Below are positions 24,927-33,262 of a stretch of 52,972 nucleotides of DNA, piece by piece. Each line of letters starts with the position of its first letter. The stretch's first letter is position 1. The position numbers were made by a program, and so were the translations under genes. The notes below the pieces were generated by a model that saw only the letters and a list, made by a program, of their open reading frames with translations, did no database searches and was not told where the DNA came from. The DNA is taken from the NCBI GenBank assembly GCA_937874695.1, contig CALNAJ010000019.1, positions 1 to 52,972 of the forward strand. The letters run 5' to 3'. Source of the DNA: an uncultured Lactobacillus sp. (GTDB taxonomy: Bacteria; Bacillota; Bacilli; Lactobacillales; Lactobacillaceae).

Positions 24927-24994
24927 GTCAAAGACGTGCACTTGCTAGTAGGTGTTCTCAATTGTTCAAATCCTAAAATGATTCATTTTTACAG

Positions 24995-25028
24995 GAAGAC
25001 TGACTCGATTGAGTTGGTCTTCTTTTTT
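24995..25028 (+). terminator. Terminator of the pepV-usp unit
   Basis: GAAGAC/GTCTTC with an inner GACTC/GAGTT pairing, followed by TTTTTT. Between here and 25180 nothing recognisable is seen. Confidence 0.85.
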
Positions 25029-25185
25029 GGCCATCTACTTATTACTAATGTAATTTCCGCCGATTTTGTCGCATCATTTTACTGGGCTTATGTATTTCTT
25101 AACTTGGGCAGCATAAATCTAATCCTAGAGACAGCTAGGGGTGATTGCCGAGGGGGTTTTAAGGTCTACGGTTGCGTGATACTTC

Positions 25186-25234
25186 TTGACGGACTCACAA
25201 TATACAGTTAGACTATATATAATTGAACTGTATA
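25186..25234 (+). promoter_or_regulatory. Promoter and operator-like inverted repeat of padR
   Basis: TATACAGTT (25201-25209) and AACTGTATA (25226-25234) form a perfect 9-bp inverted repeat with a 16-base AT-rich centre. TTGACG at 25186-25191 with TAGACT 17 bases on is a plausible promoter that the left arm would overlap. PadR regulators usually repress themselves through such sites. Confidence 0.6.
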
Positions 25235-25277
25235 AAGCTTGACTTTATATATTGCAGATCAGGTCAGGAGACGGAAA

Positions 25278-25589
25278 ATGGCACGAAACAAAAATTTACC
25301 GCTGACTGAGACGACGTATTACATTCTGTTGGCGCTCACCCAGCCACTTCACGGCTATGGGGCCATTCAGGAGATTGAACGGCTTAGTCAGGGGACTGTC
25401 AAGGTTGCGGCGGGTACGATGTACGGGGCAACGGAGAACTTGCTGAAGCTGAAGTGGATCAAAGAGGTACCGAGCAATGACAAGCGCCGTCGCGTGTATC
25501 GCATCACCGCGGCCGGACAAGCCATCTTACAGTTAGAAACGCAACGATTACGGGGCTTGGGGAAGCTTGCCGAGAGATTTGGGTATTAG
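25278..25589 (+). CDS. PadR-family transcriptional regulator
   Basis: 103 residues, almost only the winged-helix domain: LPLTETTYYILLALTQPLHGYGAIQEIERLS, then VAAGTMYGATENLLKLKWIKEV and the wing DKRRRVYRITAAGQAIL, as in PadR subfamily-2 proteins. The start at 25278 has CAGGAG at correct spacing. It precedes a DUF2812 gene by 13 bases. This PadR-DUF2812 pairing is common in Firmicutes, where the regulator controls a membrane stress or resistance module and its own operon. The operator-like repeat lies immediately upstream. Confidence 0.92.
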   Translation: MARNKNLPLTETTYYILLALTQPLHGYGAIQEIERLSQGTVKVAAGTMYGATENLLKLKWIKEVPSNDKRRRVYRITAAGQAILQLETQRLRGLGKLAERFGY

Positions 25590-25602
25590 GGAGGAGCGGG
25601 AC

Positions 25603-26220
25603 ATGAAAAAGTTTCACGTGTTTTTAGATCTTAACGACGAGGAAAACTGGATTAATGCCATTCAGGAGAGCGGCTATCGCTTGGATTGGGTGAATCCATA
25701 TCTCCACTGCTATACGTTTCAAAAGCTTGCCGACACAGATCAGTTCAATCCCTATACCCGATTAGACTTTCGGGATAGGGGGATGAATTGGCGCGCCTAC
25801 CGGGACTATCGTCAACTCTTCAGTGATAGCGGTTGGCGGCTCATTGCCGGCAGTCGTCACGGCGGTATTCAATACTTCCAACAGAAGACGGCGGCGTCGG
25901 ATCGTGATATCTTTTCGGATGAGCGATCCAGGACCAGGAGTCGCCGAAGGTTTACCCGCCTCAGCTTGTACTATGCCGTCTTTCTGTTGAGTTACGTCTT
26001 CTTCTATTGGCGGACCACGGATGACCTTAATTTTTTCGATATCAAAAGCTGGTATCTCACACCGGGACTGTGGCAAATGCAGGGCGAGGGGGCCTGGAAA
26101 GCCATTATTTTCGAGACACCGTTTGCCTTAATGCGCGTGGGGGTGTTTTACGTCTTCCTGATTGTCGGTCTCTACAACCTGTGTCGGGTGATTCGCAGTG
26201 GCTACCGCTGGCAAGGGTAA
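25603..26220 (+). CDS. DUF2812 membrane protein
   Basis: 205 residues. An N-terminal soluble DUF2812 domain (about 1-105) carries NWINAIQESGYRLDWVNPYL, a Y-x-R-L-D-F strand and a SGWRLIAGSRHGGIQYF segment typical of the family. A basic stretch and two membrane helices (about 126-144 and 180-200) follow. The function of DUF2812 proteins is unknown; many are encoded next to PadR regulators, as here. GGGAGGAG precedes the ATG at 25603. It is probably co-regulated with padR by the upstream operator. Confidence 0.85.
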   Translation: MKKFHVFLDLNDEENWINAIQESGYRLDWVNPYLHCYTFQKLADTDQFNPYTRLDFRDRGMNWRAYRDYRQLFSDSGWRLIAGSRHGGIQYFQQKTAASDRDIFSDERSRTRSRRRFTRLSLYYAVFLLSYVFFYWRTTDDLNFFDIKSWYLTPGLWQMQGEGAWKAIIFETPFALMRVGVFYVFLIVGLYNLCRVIRSGYRWQG

Positions 26221-26260
26221 ACCGGGATACATAGATCAGCTGAAATAATGCTTAATCAAA

Positions 26261-26292
26261 AAGCGGCACGTTGAAATTTCAACGTGCCGCTT
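26261..26292. terminator. Bidirectional terminator, perfect 32-base palindrome
   Basis: AAGCGGCACGTTGAAA/TTTCAACGTGCCGCTT is an uninterrupted palindrome. On the minus strand it continues into TTTTTG, so it clearly terminates the PepSY-like gene and may also end the padR operon. Confidence 0.85.
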
Positions 26293-26312
26293 GTGTTTAA
26301 GCTCATAGTCAA

Positions 26313-26639
26313 TTACAGACGGTGGATATCCAGGACACTACCAGTGTTAGCATCTGCGACGAATTGGTACTGTACTAATTCGTCGTCTTCATAACGCGTG
26401 ATGCCGCCATAATAAACGCGTGATTTAACCGCGAATTTCTGGAAAGGTACCGCATGTTTCTCAATCCAAGCCCCTTCAATGGGGGACTCTTGGCGGAACT
26501 GGTGCTTGACCTGCTCCAAAATGTTATCGGGGTTCAAGCGCGAGCCGCCACCAAAGAAGCGCGTGATGAAAATGCCCATTAAGCCTCCGACTACCCCGGT
26601 AAGGCTGAGTTGATACAATTGTCCGTTTCTAGCAGTCAT
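26313..26639 (-). CDS. Small membrane-anchored protein with PepSY-like domain
   Basis: 108 residues: an N-terminal hydrophobic helix (LYQLSLTGVVGGLMGIFITRFFGGG) that may anchor the protein, then an extracellular part. In it, NILEQVKHQFRQ, an Ala/Ile-rich strand region and YQFVADANTGSVLDIHRL resemble a PepSY-type fold (helix plus strands ending in a D-x-x-T-G-x-V-L motif). PepSY proteins often inhibit peptidases or bind wall polymers; no activity is claimed. AGGAGG precedes the ATG, and an extended -10 TGCTATACT (26696-26704, minus) lies about 60 bases upstream. It is monocistronic. Confidence 0.7.
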   Translation of the reverse strand: MTARNGQLYQLSLTGVVGGLMGIFITRFFGGGSRLNPDNILEQVKHQFRQESPIEGAWIEKHAVPFQKFAVKSRVYYGGITRYEDDELVQYQFVADANTGSVLDIHRL

Positions 26640-26968
26640 CCTACCGCCTCCTTAGCAGTTTATTTATGGGACGTGTAAACGTTCTATCTGCCCCTAGTAT
26701 AGCAATGTTTAAGGGGAAGTTCCCGTAAAAAGGTAGAAAAGTTTGGAAAATAATGTTATCGCCAGTATACGCAGAGTTTGGCGAGGTGTAAAGCTTGAAA
26801 TTTTTGAAAAGTAGTCAGTTGAATTGAAGAAATATTTTCAAACACTTGCGTCATAACATATAGTCAATATTTAGATTGATTTTGTTAACAGTTAAGAATA
26901 ATTTATAAGTATAGGGTTGTTACAGCTTCGATAGTGTGGATAGCCGATTACGAACGAGGGGGATTCAG
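26640..26968. promoter_or_regulatory. Divergent control region, PepSY-like gene and MucBP gene
   Basis: Holds the minus-strand extended -10 at 26696 and, for the MucBP gene, TTGTTA (26882-26887) and TATAAG (26904-26909) spaced by 16 bases. The AT-rich middle has no credible coding frame or RNA structure. Confidence 0.45.
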
Positions 26969-28426
26969 ATGATTAAGCAATCGCAGGTATCAAGGGAAAC
27001 GAGGACGGTGCATGGCGGTAAGCAACGGTGCCAATATCTAGTCCTGTTGGGAATCTCCTTGTTCTCAGTGGCGCTAATTCAAGCAAAACCGGTCAATGTA
27101 CATGCGGCTGTATCTGGCGAGCAGGCGGAGACGGTTGTTAGTCGCGCCAGTCAGGACAGTGAAGGTTCATCATTAGAACCTGTTAAGAAGGCTGAGGTAG
27201 CCAGTTTAGCTGACGGTAATATCCCGAAAAATGAGGAACAACCGGAACAACAGACACCGCCGGCAGGTTCAGTTGAAGCTAATCGAAAGTCTGTGAACGA
27301 TGGTAGCGTGGGCTCAAGCCAAGTTACGCAACAAGATAATTCTTTATCTAAAAGTAGTCTTGCTAAGTCGGGTTCAGCGGAAATTGGAGCCACTTCTAAC
27401 GAGGCAGCGACACACGAGTCGGCAGCTGATGCGGGCAATGAGGATTCCTCACAATCGACTAAAGGGCCAGCTGATTCGAATAAATTTACATATCGGACAA
27501 CTCAGAGCACAACGGTGACACGATCATCGACAACGGTTACGGCTCCCAAGAAAGCGGCCGCGGGCAAGGTTTACGTTCATTACGTGACCGACATCGGGGG
27601 CGAGTTGCTTAAAACGGTCATGACTGGTCACGTTGGGGACAAATTCACGGCTGAAAGTTTAGACTTTACAAGTGGCGACGTTAAGGACTTCATGTTGAAG
27701 GGGGCCTCACAGATCAGTGGCGTTTACAGCACTCAAGCGCAGACCGTGACTTTTGTCTATCGCATTCCGCGTGTTCGCTATGCCACGAAAAATGGGATGG
27801 CGATTAACACGGTTACCTACGGGGATGGTAGCTTAAAATATGTTGAAATTTATGATGGGGATTTCGAAATCGACTTTGCTAAGAATGCCCAAGGGCAACC
27901 GGTAGCGACTGTTCGATCCCTGAATTCGGTGCCTGCAGGTCAACCAATTGCTCTCTCCAGTAAGGGTGTTAGTAATCACGGCAAGTATTTTGGCCTCTTC
28001 AATGTGACGGAGTATAGTTATATTTTTGAAAAGTCTTACGGTAGTGATACTGTGAAAATTCTGAAAGTTAATATCGAGACTGGCCAGGTGACGGTTCAGA
28101 ATAAGTCGTTAAAAGCTTCAAAATTTGGAGCGGCGACAGTTGCCCAAGAGTTGGGGATTGACCAACGTGCAGATTTTATCAGCTTTTGGCATAAGTTAAT
28201 GGCTACTAATCGACAAAACACTATGTCATATAACTGGAAGTCTGGAAATGCAGTGACTTCAAAGTCGCAAATGACCGAAACAACTCTAAATGTAGAACAA
28301 TCAAAAGTATCTGAAAGCTTGCCGCAGACTTCTGAAAGACAGGCGGATTACTCGGTTTTAGGCTACATTGGACTACTAGCTTTAAGTACAATTGGTCTAT
28401 TTGTTAAGCGAGAGAAACGACTGTAG
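26969..28426 (+). CDS. MucBP-domain surface protein with LPQTS sortase signal
   Basis: About 485 residues. ATG 26969 follows CGAGGGGG. An N-terminal signal peptide of about 45 residues (LVLLGISLFSVALIQA...VHA) precedes a Ser/Thr/Glu-rich low-complexity stretch to about 185, then a MucBP module near 192-266 (KVYVHYVTDIGGELL ... TVTFVYRIP). A unique region follows. The C-terminus is a sortase signal: LPQTS at about 450, a hydrophobic helix and the basic tail KREKRL. LPQTx is a common lactobacillal variant; the fifth residue here is Ser rather than Gly. The protein is probably covalently wall-anchored and may bind mucin or glycans. Confidence 0.87.
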   Translation: MIKQSQVSRETRTVHGGKQRCQYLVLLGISLFSVALIQAKPVNVHAAVSGEQAETVVSRASQDSEGSSLEPVKKAEVASLADGNIPKNEEQPEQQTPPAGSVEANRKSVNDGSVGSSQVTQQDNSLSKSSLAKSGSAEIGATSNEAATHESAADAGNEDSSQSTKGPADSNKFTYRTTQSTTVTRSSTTVTAPKKAAAGKVYVHYVTDIGGELLKTVMTGHVGDKFTAESLDFTSGDVKDFMLKGASQISGVYSTQAQTVTFVYRIPRVRYATKNGMAINTVTYGDGSLKYVEIYDGDFEIDFAKNAQGQPVATVRSLNSVPAGQPIALSSKGVSNHGKYFGLFNVTEYSYIFEKSYGSDTVKILKVNIETGQVTVQNKSLKASKFGAATVAQELGIDQRADFISFWHKLMATNRQNTMSYNWKSGNAVTSKSQMTETTLNVEQSKVSESLPQTSERQADYSVLGYIGLLALSTIGLFVKREKRL

Positions 28427-28463
28427 GCGCTATTCATCAGAACCAGATCGTTGGTTTAGGAGC

Positions 28464-28503
28464 GGCAGACGCACTGAGACACGTCATGCGTTTGCCTTTT
28501 TTA
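28464..28503 (+). terminator. Terminator of the MucBP gene
   Basis: GGCAGACGCA/TGCGTTTGCC stem followed by TTTTTT. Confidence 0.9.
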
Positions 28504-28599
28504 ATTTGGAAAATCCAGTCAATTTTGAAAGCTAAAACGTGATTACCTGCAGATAACCAGCTACTAAGTGATAAAAAGTAAGCAGATTAAGCTAAAATT

Positions 28600-28628
28600 T
28601 TGTAATCCCCCGGCCACATTGCTATAAT
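28600..28628 (+). promoter_or_regulatory. Promoter of the ytpP-ytpR operon
   Basis: TTGTAA and TATAAT are spaced by 17 bases with TGC before the -10, an almost consensus promoter 45 bases before the thioredoxin start. Confidence 0.82.
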
Positions 28629-28673
28629 GATGTTTGTGTATTTTTTAAAACTTAAATAAAGGAGTGCTTACTC

Positions 28674-29006
28674 ATGGAACAATTACCCAAAATGTCAGCC
28701 GCTGATCTGAAAGACGTCGTCAAAGACGGCAAGACCATGTTATTCTTCTCCGCTACTTGGTGCCCGGATTGCGCCTTCATTAAGCCAGCAATGCCCGACA
28801 TTGAAGCAGAATATCCCGATTTTAAGTTTATCGCGGTTGACCGCGACGAAAACATCGACTTGGCTGCCGAATTAAACGTCTTCGGTATTCCTAGTTTTAT
28901 CGCCTTTTCTAATGGCGATGAAATTGGTCGATTAGTCAACAAGGACCGCAAGACCAAGGCTGAGGTTGAAGAATTTATTAATTCATTAGCAGCCAACGCC
29001 GATTAA
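28674..29006 (+). CDS. Thioredoxin-family protein (YtpP-like)
   Basis: 110 residues with a thioredoxin fold and redox pair C30-P-D-C33 in SATWCPDC, a variant of the canonical CGPC. The cis-proline loop VFGIPSFIAF is present near 80. Position next to ytpR and upstream of the SftA and murC genes matches the Bacillus ytpP-ytpR-sftA-murC order, so a YtpP-like role is inferred. It is cytoplasmic with no signal peptide. AAGGAGTG precedes the ATG. The CPDC motif suggests disulfide exchange but not necessarily coupling to thioredoxin reductase. Confidence 0.9.
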   Translation: MEQLPKMSAADLKDVVKDGKTMLFFSATWCPDCAFIKPAMPDIEAEYPDFKFIAVDRDENIDLAAELNVFGIPSFIAFSNGDEIGRLVNKDRKTKAEVEEFINSLAANAD

Positions 29007-29026
29007 ACCGTTGGAAAGGATCCCAC

Positions 29027-29677
29027 ATGTTAATTGCTAGTTATAATCCCCAAGAATTAGGGGACACTTTGATTGTTATCGTCGCTCAAGACACGCCTGA
29101 ACAAGCCCACACCGTTCGTGACGGTATCGCGCGGATTTACGACGCCGAAACGGAAAAGACCTTAGGTTACAACTTCTTGGAAATTTCCAAGATCTTGCCT
29201 AACATCAGTGGCAATGGTCAAGTTATGTTGACCGTTGACGATGTTGCCGCTTTGAACGCCGCATTGGAAGATGCCAGCTTCAATGGCGAATTAGTTGCTG
29301 ATACGGAATCGAAGTTTATCGTCGGTTACGTGAAGACGGCAACGCCACATCCGGATTCCGACCACTTGTTGGTTACGGAAACGGTCGTGGATAATGACCA
29401 ATCCGTCCAAATCGTCAGTGGGTCGCCCAACATGCAAGCCGACATCAAAGTTGTCGTTGCAAAGGTTGGCGCGATGATGCCCAATGGCCTGATCATTTGG
29501 CCAGGGGCCTTACGTGGCGTCGAAAGTGACGGGATGATCTGCTCCGGTCGTGAGCTGCGCTTAGCCAATGCGCCACAACGACCAGGTGCCCTGATTCTTC
29601 CCGATGACTATGAAGTTGGGGAACCGTTCGACTTTGAACGGGGCCAAACAATCTTCATGGCTCAAGAAAATGCTTAA
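29027..29677 (+). CDS. ytpR: YtpR-family tRNA-binding-domain protein
   Basis: 216 residues. The N-terminal half is a DUF4479-like region, and the C-terminal half is an EMAP/PheT-type OB-fold tRNA-binding domain: IVGYVKTATPHPDSDHLLVTE, then IVSGSPNMQ, KVGAMMPNGLIIWPGALRGVESDGMICSGREL. It starts 20 bases after the thioredoxin gene with AAAGGAT as ribosome site and shares its promoter. The family's exact function is unknown; a role in tRNA handling is inferred from the domain. A terminator follows directly, so sftA is expressed separately. Confidence 0.92.
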   Translation: MLIASYNPQELGDTLIVIVAQDTPEQAHTVRDGIARIYDAETEKTLGYNFLEISKILPNISGNGQVMLTVDDVAALNAALEDASFNGELVADTESKFIVGYVKTATPHPDSDHLLVTETVVDNDQSVQIVSGSPNMQADIKVVVAKVGAMMPNGLIIWPGALRGVESDGMICSGRELRLANAPQRPGALILPDDYEVGEPFDFERGQTIFMAQENA

Positions 29678-29690
29678 GAAACATTACGAA

Positions 29691-29725
29691 AGCAGGTTTG
29701 CCCTTGTCGGCAACCTGCTTTTTTG
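29691..29725 (+). terminator. Terminator of the ytpP-ytpR operon
   Basis: AGCAGGTTTGCC/GGCAACCTGCT stem followed by TTTTTTG. Confidence 0.92.
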
Positions 29726-29879
29726 TGTACAATAGGGGAGATTGCCTTTAGCCAATTTGGGAAGGGTGGTCAGAAAAGATTTTAGTGCGTAATCAAAATG
29801 CGCTCAGCGCTTCACGTTTTCTTACGGGGCGGCTAAAATGAGTTTTAGTGACACATGCAATCAAATAAATTATAAAACT

Positions 29880-30000
29880 AGCCTTTAGCTAGACATAAAA
29901 ATTAGGGAATGAGTTAAGCAACCGTCGACTCAGGCGGCGTCTCCTCCCAAAGTCTTGAAATTCGGCAGGTGCGGTGTGCACCCGTCAAGGAGGAAGAAAC
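29880..30000 (+). promoter_or_regulatory. Structured leader of sftA
   Basis: Within the 323-base gap before sftA, several local hairpins are possible, for example GAGT/ACTC (29911-29931) and GGTGCGGTGTGCACC. TCCTCC at 29942-29947 is complementary to the ribosome site GGAGGA at 29989-29994 and could occlude it. No known riboswitch is recognised, and no convincing promoter was found. Confidence 0.35.
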
Positions 30001-33000
30001 ATGGAGCACTATGATGGACCAGCTTTTTACCGAAAATTTGCGGTAAAGCCAAATCCCGAACAACTAGAAGATACCACGAATGAACGCGCCCAGCGCTCCG
30101 TTAAGCAACGACAGGAACGTAACGATCGGTTGCGCCTTCGTGAGGAACGGGCGGCTAAGCGTGAGCAAGCAGCGAAGCAGTCTGCACCGGCCAAGCCTCG
30201 GGAAAAGCCAGTCGCCAAATCGACGCCTGCTTCACGGACGACGACACCGACCCCGAAATCCAGCGATGATGAGAACTATCGGCCATTTCAGATGACCCCG
30301 ATTCCCAAGCAATTGCACTGGTCGCACCCGACTTCCGAGTCACGGCGGCGTTACCAACGGTTAGTGGCGGAGTTGCACAAGGACGATAGCAGTTTTCTAT
30401 TGTTTGGGTCGGCTGCGGATGCGGCTGAGCTCGAAGGTGCGTCCGCAACTAACACACCTGCAACGGCTGACCAAACAACCGTGTCAGCGGAACCAGACGT
30501 GCCGGATGTTGAAGCTCCAACGCCTGAGTCTGCTGCGGCGGACGATGCTGAACCTAGCATTCATAAAACGCCGACGGACACGGGGGATGATTCAGCAACT
30601 GTTGCTGAAACGTCAACCGCGTCGACTGACAGTGAGAATGATCCAGCGAACAGCGATAGTGAAGTCGTTGACGATGAGTCAGAGGGGATGACTTCTGATA
30701 GCGAAGTAGTTGATGAAGTAATTTCTGAAAACACAACGTCTGAATCAATGACTACGGATAGCGAAACAACTCATCAACCGGTTACTGACGCTGAAGAAGC
30801 AGCAGATACTATCAGCGATGTTGCTGACGACACGCCGGAAGACTCGCTGGGCTCTGATAACGTTACTGATTCTGAAGCTGAGACGCTTGCGAGTGAAGCG
30901 GCACCAACCGAAATCTTCTACCCAACAGCACCAATTGTTGATGTTGAAGCGACTGTAGCGACTGAACCTGCCAGCCAGGCAACCAGTACCGCCGTCAGTG
31001 GGGTAGGGGACTACCTGCCCGTGGGAACGGTCAAGACGACGGCTACTACGGCAGCGTCCACGCCGGCTTCTGATGCGTCACCAGTCAGTGAATCATCAAC
31101 TCGTGAGGTACCAGCTGACGAAACGGTCTCAACCGAAGAAAATTCAACCGAAACAGTGACTACCGATTCTGAAACCAGCCAACCGGAAAGTACTGCCAGC
31201 CACGCCGCGATTGTGCGGTCTACGGCTCATTTAGTCGTGAGTTCGGCAGCCGGCGTTCCGGCTAGTGTGGCATCCAACAGTGCTCATCCAGCCGTGATTC
31301 CTGATGCCACGGTGGCCACGACGCCAGACCAGGCAACGATTAAGCCCGTTGTCCAGCCAACGACCACCGTTGCACCTACGGATACGCAGGCACCGACTGT
31401 TTCAGTAGCACCGACCTCACAGGTGACTGATGCTACCGACCGTCCCGCCGAGGTCAATCAACTCCTCGACCGGGCAACGGAAGATGAGTCGACACCAGCC
31501 AGCTCGGCACCGCGACAGGCTAAGCCCAAGGCCAAGCCGTCGCGCGGTCTCGGCCACTCGCTTGGCGATATCATGCAAGAAGAGGGCAACGACCAACGCA
31601 ATCTGGCCCTATTTGATCGGCCGGAGACGCCGGACACAGCAGCGGATACCGAAGAAGTTGACCAAACCGAACGCGGTTATCATTTCCCTGGGGTAGACCT
31701 GCTACCAAAGCCGGTCGTTCCTGACGAGGAAGCTCTTGACGAGTGGATCGAACACCAAGCCGAAGTTCTCGACGAGACGTTGAGCGCCTTTCATGTTGAC
31801 GCTCACGTCACTGACTGGACGGTTGGTCCGACAGTTACCCAGTTCCAGATTAGTCTGGCACTTGGGGTCAAGGTCAATAAGATTACAAACTTAAATGATG
31901 ATTTGAAACTGGCCTTGGCTGCTAAGGATATTCGAATCGAAGCGCCAATTCCTGGGAAGAGTACGGTTGGGATTGAAATTCCCAACCTGAAGTCTCGACC
32001 AGTCATGTTGTCTGAAATTCTGAATTCACCAGCCTTTCAGAAGAGCGAGTCGCCATTAACGGTGGCTCTAGGGGTCGACTTGTTTGGGCAACCACAGGTC
32101 ACCGATTTGCGGAAGATGCCGCACGGCCTGATTGCTGGGGCCACTGGGTCTGGGAAGAGTGTGTTCATCAACTCCTTACTGCTCTCAATTCTCTACAAAG
32201 CCACGCCGGCACAGGTCAAGCTCCTGTTGATCGATCCGAAGGCTGTGGAAATGGCGCCATACGATGCCTTGCCACACCTGTTGGCACCCGTTATTTCCGA
32301 TCCCAAGGCCGCTGCGGCAGCCCTCAAGTGGGTCGTTACCGAAATGGATCAACGTTACGAGAAGTTGGCCGCTGCGGGTGTCCGGAACATCGAGCAGTTT
32401 AACGACCGTGCCGATGCTAACGACGAGCCATCCCTGAAGATGCCATACATCGTGATTATCATCGACGAATTGGCTGACTTGATGATGATGGCCGCCAGCG
32501 AGGTTCAGGACTACATTGTCCGGATCACGCAGAAGGCCCGGGCCGCCGGGATTCACCTCCTGGTTGCCACCCAACGGCCGAGTGTCGACATCGTCACCGG
32601 GACCATCAAGAACAACATCCCAACGCGGATTGCCTTCATGGTTTCCAGTCAGATCGACTCACGGACCATTCTGGATACCGCTGGTGCCGAGAACCTGCTG
32701 GGTCGCGGGGACATGCTGTACCTGGGCAACGGGGCCAGTCAACCCATGCGGTTGCAAGGGGCCTTCGTTGAGTCCGAGGTCGATGCCATCACCGATTTTG
32801 TTCGGACGCAGGGCAAGCCACACTACGCCTTTGAGCCGAAGGGCTTACTGCAACGCGAAACGGCCGAAGAGAATCAAGACGACTTGTTGCCAAAGGTCTT
32901 AGCGTATATTGCTCAGGAGAAGACGGTGTCGACGTCGAAGTTGCAACGGGTCTTCTCGATTGGCTATAATCGCGCCGCTAACCTGATCGACGATTTGGAA

Positions 33001-33099
33001 CAACATCATTATGTCTCACCACAGCACGGATCTAAGCCACGTGAGGTCTACCTCACACCGGATGACTTGGGGAAAGATTTACCTGAGCCACACGAGTAA
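30001..33099 (+). CDS. sftA: DNA translocase, FtsK/SpoIIIE family, SftA type
   Basis: About 1032 residues. There are no N-terminal membrane helices, which separates it from FtsK/SpoIIIE and fits soluble SftA (YtpST). A basic Arg/Lys-rich start is followed by a low-complexity Thr/Ser/Ala/Asp/Glu linker from about 145 to 500. The motor has Walker A GATGSGKS (near 713) and Walker B IIIDELADLM (near 818). The C-terminal winged-helix gamma domain (last 70 residues, KTVSTSKLQRVFSIGYNRAANLIDDLE) recognises orienting sequences. SftA moves DNA away from the closing septum. ATG 30001 has CAAGGAGGAAG upstream. It sits between ytpR and murC as in Bacillus. Confidence 0.93.
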   Translation: MEHYDGPAFYRKFAVKPNPEQLEDTTNERAQRSVKQRQERNDRLRLREERAAKREQAAKQSAPAKPREKPVAKSTPASRTTTPTPKSSDDENYRPFQMTPIPKQLHWSHPTSESRRRYQRLVAELHKDDSSFLLFGSAADAAELEGASATNTPATADQTTVSAEPDVPDVEAPTPESAAADDAEPSIHKTPTDTGDDSATVAETSTASTDSENDPANSDSEVVDDESEGMTSDSEVVDEVISENTTSESMTTDSETTHQPVTDAEEAADTISDVADDTPEDSLGSDNVTDSEAETLASEAAPTEIFYPTAPIVDVEATVATEPASQATSTAVSGVGDYLPVGTVKTTATTAASTPASDASPVSESSTREVPADETVSTEENSTETVTTDSETSQPESTASHAAIVRSTAHLVVSSAAGVPASVASNSAHPAVIPDATVATTPDQATIKPVVQPTTTVAPTDTQAPTVSVAPTSQVTDATDRPAEVNQLLDRATEDESTPASSAPRQAKPKAKPSRGLGHSLGDIMQEEGNDQRNLALFDRPETPDTAADTEEVDQTERGYHFPGVDLLPKPVVPDEEALDEWIEHQAEVLDETLSAFHVDAHVTDWTVGPTVTQFQISLALGVKVNKITNLNDDLKLALAAKDIRIEAPIPGKSTVGIEIPNLKSRPVMLSEILNSPAFQKSESPLTVALGVDLFGQPQVTDLRKMPHGLIAGATGSGKSVFINSLLLSILYKATPAQVKLLLIDPKAVEMAPYDALPHLLAPVISDPKAAAAALKWVVTEMDQRYEKLAAAGVRNIEQFNDRADANDEPSLKMPYIVIIIDELADLMMMAASEVQDYIVRITQKARAAGIHLLVATQRPSVDIVTGTIKNNIPTRIAFMVSSQIDSRTILDTAGAENLLGRGDMLYLGNGASQPMRLQGAFVESEVDAITDFVRTQGKPHYAFEPKGLLQRETAEENQDDLLPKVLAYIAQEKTVSTSKLQRVFSIGYNRAANLIDDLEQHHYVSPQHGSKPREVYLTPDDLGKDLPEPHE

Positions 33100-33181
33100 G
33101 GTGCCGCGTCTTCATTGTAAGGTGAATAGTCCTCACTGCCCTTTAATCAGTCTCCGTCTTTTAAGGGGTGGGGGGATATGC

Positions 33182-33187
33182 TAGAAT
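33182..33187 (+). promoter_or_regulatory. -10 element of murC
   Basis: TAGAAT preceded by TG-C (extended -10), with TTTTAA 17 bases upstream, in the gap after sftA. Confidence 0.55.
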
Positions 33188-33262
33188 GGAAAGAGAGTCA
33201 CTCGCACGGGTTTACCAAGTCCAGTGGCCTTTACCGCACAGAGTAGAAAAGAGGATCATTTA

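Noticed and set aside
26261..26292. 32-base perfect palindrome considered as a recombination site
   Set aside because: Position between converging gene ends and a T run on the minus strand explain it as a bidirectional terminator.
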